Shown here: positions 35,568 through 35,713 of the stretch, in pieces
Numbering within the stretch: position 1 is the stretch's first letter
Layout: each line of letters begins with the position of its first letter
Assembly (NCBI GenBank): GCA_029213265.1
Contig: JARGNG010000044.1
Location: 1 to 35,713, forward strand
Origin: Verrucomicrobiales bacterium
Lineage (GTDB): Bacteria > Verrucomicrobiota > Verrucomicrobiia > Verrucomicrobiales > DEV007
Direction of reading: 5' to 3'
Length of the DNA: 35,713 nt
Position numbers and translations under genes: made by a program
Notes under the pieces: model-generated
The model's database searches: none
Told to the model about the DNA's origin: nothing
The model's input: only the letters and a program-made list of their open reading frames with translations

Positions 35568-35713
35568 TCACGCCAGGAATCGTCGTGCTTTGGCCATTCC
35601 CTCCAGAAAGGCTTCGACATCCGCCTGATTGTTATAAAACGCAATCGAAGCCCGGACGGTCCCCGAAACTCCGAAGTAGTCCATGAGCGGCTGCGCACAG
35701 TGATGTCCGTCGC
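35568..35713 (-). CDS. sufS: cysteine desulfurase SufS, C-terminal end (partial)
   Basis: Only the last 48 codons are inside the window. They read DGHHCAQPLMDYFGVSGTV and then RASIAFYNNQADVEAF. The HHCAQP segment holds the catalytic cysteine of the SufS (group II) desulfurases, with the family's usual spacing to the end of the protein. SufS takes sulfur from cysteine for iron-sulfur cluster assembly. Its partners should lie beyond the right edge. The 160 bases to ilvE include a GC hairpin (CCGGGG/CCCCGG near 35503-35522) without a T-run. Confidence 0.93.
   Translation of the reverse strand, partial: DGHHCAQPLMDYFGVSGTVRASIAFYNNQADVEAFLEGMAKARRFLA

Overview
This is a stretch of ordinary-looking, moderately GC-rich bacterial chromosome. 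It has no insertion sequences, integrases, phage modules or CRISPR array that I can recognise. The gene content suggests a Gram-negative member of the PVC group, most likely Verrucomicrobiota. The clues are secreted FG-GAP/VCBS, YdjY-like and squalene-cyclase-like proteins; a sugar cluster of DapA-like, xylose-isomerase-like and Gfo/Idh proteins with an AraC regulator; a bacterial alpha-2-macroglobulin with PBP1C; and an mcsA-mcsB-clpC operon. Few start codons have a clear Shine-Dalgarno sequence. The phylum call is inference from gene content, not from a marker gene.

Layout. 1-1092: a leftward tRNA-Thr(UGU) with its own terminator, then about 750 bases with no convincing gene. 1093-6649: four exported proteins: a solenoid-like repeat protein ending in an S74 intramolecular chaperone; a seven-repeat FG-GAP protein with a CxxCH haem motif (leftward); a YdjY-like protein; and a squalene-cyclase-fold protein. 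6666-10647: an AraC-type regulator divergent from three tightly packed sugar or sugar-acid genes. 10654-12219: a leftward SLC13/DASS carboxylate transporter convergent with that cluster. 12541-17100: gltB without an adjacent gltD. 17110-24907: leftward alpha-2-macroglobulin then pbpC, a pair usually linked to envelope defence. 25040-27638: leftward lemA and an M48 membrane protease with an added C-terminal helical/TerB-like region. 27861-29453: a TolQ/ExbB-type proton channel followed by a single-span acidic proline-rich protein, with no ExbD. 29539-30123: pgsA. 30233-35713: leftward sufS (3' end only), ilvE, mcsA, mcsB and clpC, closed by a strong terminator.

How the genes fit together. Three units concern envelope and protein quality control: alpha-2-macroglobulin/PBP1C, LemA/M48, and McsA-McsB-ClpC arginine-phosphorylation-directed proteolysis. 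The AraC cluster looks like an inducible catabolic unit for a sugar, inositol-like compound or sugar acid, and the SLC13 carrier may serve it or act separately. GltB, IlvE and SufS are nitrogen, branched-chain amino acid and sulfur housekeeping. The best candidates for something undescribed are the ExbD-less ExbB pair, the 11 x 17-residue array in the S74 protein, the DapA-like enzyme with histidine at the usual catalytic tyrosine position, and the M48-TerB-like fusion.
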